Below the pieces are notes generated by a model that saw only the letters and a list, made by a program, of their open reading frames with translations, ran no database searches and had not been told where the DNA came from. This document shows positions 60,300 to 64,000 of a DNA stretch of 64,000 bases, one piece after another. The position numbers were made by a program, and so were the translations under genes. Within the stretch, counting starts at the first letter, position 1, and each line of letters starts with the position of its first letter. The stretch spans positions 42,442,035-42,506,034 of the forward strand of contig NC_134831.1 of NCBI RefSeq assembly GCF_004210375.1, given 5' to 3'. The stretch comes from Tachypleus tridentatus. Lineage: Eukaryota; Arthropoda; Merostomata; Xiphosura; Limulidae.

Positions 60300-60645
60300 T
60301 TTCTAAAGGCCGCGACGCGTCATAGCGTCTAAAATTCGTATATGTGTTACTATGGTGACGATTCAGCCATTCATCTGTGGCGCGGGATTCGTCTATGGGT
60401 GTTATAAACGCAGCTGTCAAGAAGGTAGCCAACCAAAACAGTCGAGAGACTAAAGCTGCGGGCTGTATGTACTCAGTCTGCTTTCAGAATATAGGCCTAC
60501 AACGGTTCGACTTTCTTGACGAAAGTTCAAACGTGGACAGCTAGGAACGAGCATTTCCGTGCATCTAGACGGCGTTCAAAATTTCTTTGTCTACCCGTGG
60601 TTCATTGTGATATTGACGCACCTGAGTAACGTGGTGCAGACAAAG
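60300..60645 (+). promoter_or_regulatory. candidate CpG-rich promoter and first non-coding exon
   Basis: The patch is much richer in CG dinucleotides than its surroundings. It carries an RFX-type X-box 'gttactatggtgac' (60346-60359), a TATA-like 'tataaa' (60403-60408), and arthropod initiator-like 'acagtc' (about 60438) and 'tcagtc' (60473). A possible donor 'caaag|gtgaag' follows at 60645/60646. No coding exon could be joined to it in the last 3.3 kb, so the gene, if any, would continue beyond the window. Confidence 0.4.
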
Positions 60646-62136
60646 GTGAAGTTGTCTTTCATTGTTATGAACTTACTATTCGTTAGTGTGTTATTATAAT
60701 TGATTAAAACATTTATTATTTGGTCGTGTTTACTGCGAGTGTAGAATAGACCAGCGTTAAGATTTCGAACATAACTGTTATAGTATTTTTCATAATAATA
60801 ATAAAAAATGTTAAAATGGATCGGGGACAGAGGGACATAACAAGTAATGTTGAATACTTACTTTTATTCATCCCCAGGTTTTTTCATGTTTTTGTGATGC
60901 TAAGTGACAACAAACTAGGGTAAAAAATTTACTCTAGTGGGGTTAAAAATGATGTAAGGCGTGTTACGTAATGAACATAGCTCCTGTTTCAAAAACGTCT
61001 TATTATTGGTATTGTGAACATAGTTTTTTAACCACCACTCCAATGTTCTAAAATTCGACCTGATCTCTGTGTTATACGAATGTTTTTCCCTTCAAATATA
61101 TATGGTTTCAACTATATATTATGGTTTCATCATCATTATTTAACTTCTTTCTACCGCACAGGCTAAAAGAGACAGTTTGTATTGTGTTAAATTATTTGAG
61201 TAAATTCTATATAACAGTATACAGAATTTTTATAGAAGTATATAGAACACATAGATGATTTTTTACGGAAAACAGTTGTTTATTAAGAAACATCTAAACG
61301 ACAAAACTTCATAAAGCAAAAACCAGTATTAAAAAAGGAAACCTCTCTTCCAAGAATCTCCTTCTCATAAATTGTTTTCTTTGTACGCTTTCTGACATTC
61401 AAACATTTAACAGCTTTTAAACAGTGCCGACACTAGTGGAAACAGGGATACTCTCCCCTCTAAACTAATATTGTTCGTTAATTTCATTTTAGAATTATTT
61501 TAGGTTTTGACAATATGATATACTTTATGACTTCCTAGTTAAATAAAGCTAGAACGGTAGTGCTTTAAAAGATTATGTTCTGTGTAACAGATGTGTTGTC
61601 TCTTCGTTATGAACTCTTTACTTGGATATATAAAAGGACACCTACCGAAACCAGAATTCAAGCTTCTCATACATAACAACCAAAATGAAAATAAGTCACA
61701 TTTTCAGAAGCATTATATGGGTGACTATTAATTGTTAGAATACTCTCATTCCTAACAGTTTATGAATTAAGTACAATTTGACGTTTTCCGTAGTTTATTT
61801 CTACTTTTGCTTGAGTCGTGCCACAAAAACTGAAGTACATCTTTTATGGCTAGGTGTTTAAAATCCACGCATGTGTGTGTGTTTTGTTGTTTTTTTTGCA
61901 ATTACGTTACTGTTTGAGATGTGTGTTTTCCAATATTGCAACTGTCTTTAATTTAACTGTGTACATCGGAAGCAACAGTGATTTTCTCTTGGTCTCAAAC
62001 TGTTAAAAGTCAAAATGCAAGAAAGTGTATAGTGCAACGTTTTAAGTACTGGTATTTATTTTACCCGATACACATTTTACAGAATTTGGAGTTCTCCCTC
62101 GGGGTGTTATTTATCACAGTACTACTGCATAAAAGG
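60646..62136. other. no clear gene; small TATA-led ORF
   Basis: Mostly AT-rich unique sequence. A TATA box 'tatataaaagg' (61627-61637) precedes a 17-codon frame starting at 61685 (MKISHIFRSIIWV...). That arrangement recalls the first exon of a small secreted peptide, but no second exon is recognisable. Confidence 0.35.
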
Positions 62137-62414
62137 GTCCGGCATGGCCAGGTGGGTTAAGGCGTTCGACTCGTAATATGAGGGTTGCGGGTTCGAATCC
62201 CGGTCGCACCAAAACATGCTCGCCCTTTCAGCCGTGGGAGCGTTATAATGTGACGGTCAATCCCTCTATTTGTTGGCAAAAGAGTAGCCCAAGAGTTGGC
62301 GGTGGGTGATGATGACTAGCTGCCTTCCCTATAATCTTACACTGCTAAATTAGGGACGGCTAGCACAGATAGACCTCGAGCAGCTTTGCGCAAGATTAAA
62401 AAAACAAACAAACT
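62137..62414 (+). mobile_element. tRNA-derived SINE (family A), well preserved
   Basis: Complete copy: 'gtccggcatggccaggtggg', 'ttaaggcgttcgactcgtaa', intact box B 'gggttcgaatcccg', body, and an 'aaaaaacaaacaaac' tail. A short target duplication 'actgc' may flank it. Useful as the reference copy for the family in this window. Confidence 0.94.
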
Positions 62415-63700
62415 GCGAAAAGTCGAGTGTATTTTATTAAGAAGATAACATCAGTAGCGCGTGTTTTTATAGCTAACAATCACCGAAGCTGGTAAACATT
62501 TAAAAATATGTTTATGGTTTGGTCAAAGTCGTTAGCACTACGTTAATATCAGGTCGTAGTAACTGAGGAAGTTTATTAAACGTAGTTGGAATGGTTTAGT
62601 TGTGAGGAAGTATTATGGTAAGTTAGATGTCAGAAAATGTCCTAAATTACGAATTTTATTTAACTTCTGATCAAACATAGATCAAAATTAAAACTGAACC
62701 AGTTATAGCTAATTAAATATTCTGTTCTTGCGTTATCTAACATATAGATATATGTTTGTGTCTGTGCGTTCACATCTCTCAGCCATCTGTTCCTAATAAG
62801 TTTCCACATTTCTTGATAAACCAGCATCCAGCTTTACACGAGAAAGGTCATGAGGTGTGGATCCTCAGCTAATTTCATGTTGGTAGAATTCTTGAAAAGT
62901 TTTTTTTTCAGTATTAGTACCTTTGTATTGTGCTATTACACTTTAAATTTGAATGTTTATTATGTTGAGAAAATTTTCTTGTCTTTTGTTACAAACAAGT
63001 TTTTATTTCTCTTGTTCAACATACGGGTACTCCCGCGAGTTACTTTAAACATTAGAAATTGTTGTTTGAACAGGTTCTCTTAGTAATTGTAAGTTAGTAA
63101 TGTTGCTGTTGGTGAATGGTGGTTCTCAGGAAATAGTTACATTACGATAGCTCTCGGGAACTAATTTGATTAGAGTAACTCTCTCGAAATAGTAACATTG
63201 CAACATAGCTATGAAGAAATAGTTGTAACGTTGGAATTATTGTGGTTTTCAAATTACATGTTATTGTGGCTGTTAGGATATTTTTACCTTTAACAAAACT
63301 AACTGCTGAACAGTACTCCAGATGTTGTGGATAGATTTATCATTTTAACTTCTATACTCTGATTTTGTGAGCTGCCTTTTCTTAAAAAAACAAACAAACA
63401 TGAAATCAGGAAAAAAAAAGAGAGTAAAATGTTTGGTAGAAGTTACTGTATGACTTTCTGAACAGTGGATTGAAACGAATTTTCAACGAATACATTAGAA
63501 ACTAGCTATGTTGATGTTTTTCTACATAAATTTGTTCTGTTATCGGTAGTTTATTGCTTTAGAATGCTGTCTTGTTCTCTTCCTTCATGTGAATGTAAGT
63601 TTAGAAGCTGACAGATTGCGACCTCAGCTAGGATTTCACGTCGGGGGTGGATGGGAGAGGTACTTAAAAAACCACGCCCCGCCTAAAAAGAAAACATTGC
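62415..63700. other. no gene seen
   Basis: AT-rich DNA with no exon or element recognised. The plus frame 62850-63083 is Phe/Leu-rich without a domain. A GC-box-like 'ccacgccccgcc' lies at about 63672. Confidence 0.5.
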
Positions 63701-63707
63701 TACTACC

Positions 63708-63907
63708 AACACTTTGATTTGTATTCAACACTTTGGTTTGTATTCAACATTTTGGTCTGTATTCAACACTTTGGTTTGTATTCAACACTTTGGTTTGTAT
63801 TCAACACTTTGGTCTATATTCAACACTTTGGTTTTTATTCAACATTTTGGTCTGTATTCAACACTTTGGTTTGTATTCAACACTTTGGTTTTTATTCAAC
63901 ATTTTGG
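63708..63907 (+). repeat. 19-bp minisatellite, about 10.5 copies
   Basis: Unit 'cactttggtttgtattcaa' with a few 'tttt/ctat' variants. Because 19 leaves remainder one on division by three, all three plus frames stay open and read the same cyclic peptide. This is an artefact of the repeat, not a gene. Confidence 0.94.
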
Positions 63908-64000
63908 ATACCTTTCCTTTATGAAAAACCAAGTATGAATTTTCTTCCTTTTTTTTCTTCAAAATTTCGATGAGGAATCCTCACTACAAAAACACTTCAA

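Noticed and set aside
63714-63973. Three overlapping plus-strand ORFs
   Set aside because: All three are the same 19-bp repeat read in three frames.

Overview
This is a gene-poor, AT-rich piece of an animal nuclear genome. It has spliced exons with GT..AG introns, tRNA-derived SINEs, Tc1/mariner and Tigger DNA transposons, Penelope-like and LINE remnants, and several minisatellites. The dominant SINE (box A, a 'gggttcgaatcc' box B, then a 200-bp body ending in 'aaacaaacaaac') resembles one I remember from horseshoe crabs. Arthropod/chelicerate is therefore my best guess, but I could not check it.

Layout. 536-12952 (+): one convincing host gene, a BEN-domain protein assembled from four exons whose intron phases agree. 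Its 8-kb last intron holds a 217-bp TTAA-flanked miniature transposon that carries a piece of 28S rRNA gene. 14318-15335: a decayed duplicate of the start of the last BEN exon, split by a SINE. 15739-16815: a decayed mariner. 17511-19088 and 22788-24361: two Tc1-like elements of one family in opposite orientation, sharing the same broken reading frame. 24400-30950: SINE-dense DNA, a 35-bp minisatellite, a LINE end and a Penelope-like remnant. 30943-31174: a mariner-type MITE. 32648-35031: a full-length but broken Tigger element. 39326-39821: a 33-bp minisatellite. 40705-43117: a TTAA-flanked unit with inverted ends enclosing a multi-exon THAP-domain gene and a nested SINE; its ends resemble the Kolobok/T2 type. 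43.9-45.4 kb and 56.7-57.4 kb: diverged repeats that include histone-type 3' stem-loop look-alikes. 47.96-48.70 kb (-): a LINE reverse transcriptase tail. 50595-51277: a young Penelope-like insertion with an intact GIY-YIG domain, a hammerhead-ribozyme-like core and a 15-bp target duplication. 54.6-55.55 kb: two adjacent minisatellites. 57.9-58.7 kb: another Penelope-like remnant. 60.3-60.65 kb: a CpG-rich promoter-like patch with an X-box motif. 63.7-63.9 kb: a 19-bp minisatellite.

The genes do not form a pathway. Apart from the BEN gene, and possibly the THAP gene, everything recognisable is mobile or repetitive. The most unusual items are the 28S-carrying TTAA MITE, the TTAA-bounded THAP unit, the hammerhead cores on Penelope-like elements, and the shared frameshift in the paired Tc1 copies.
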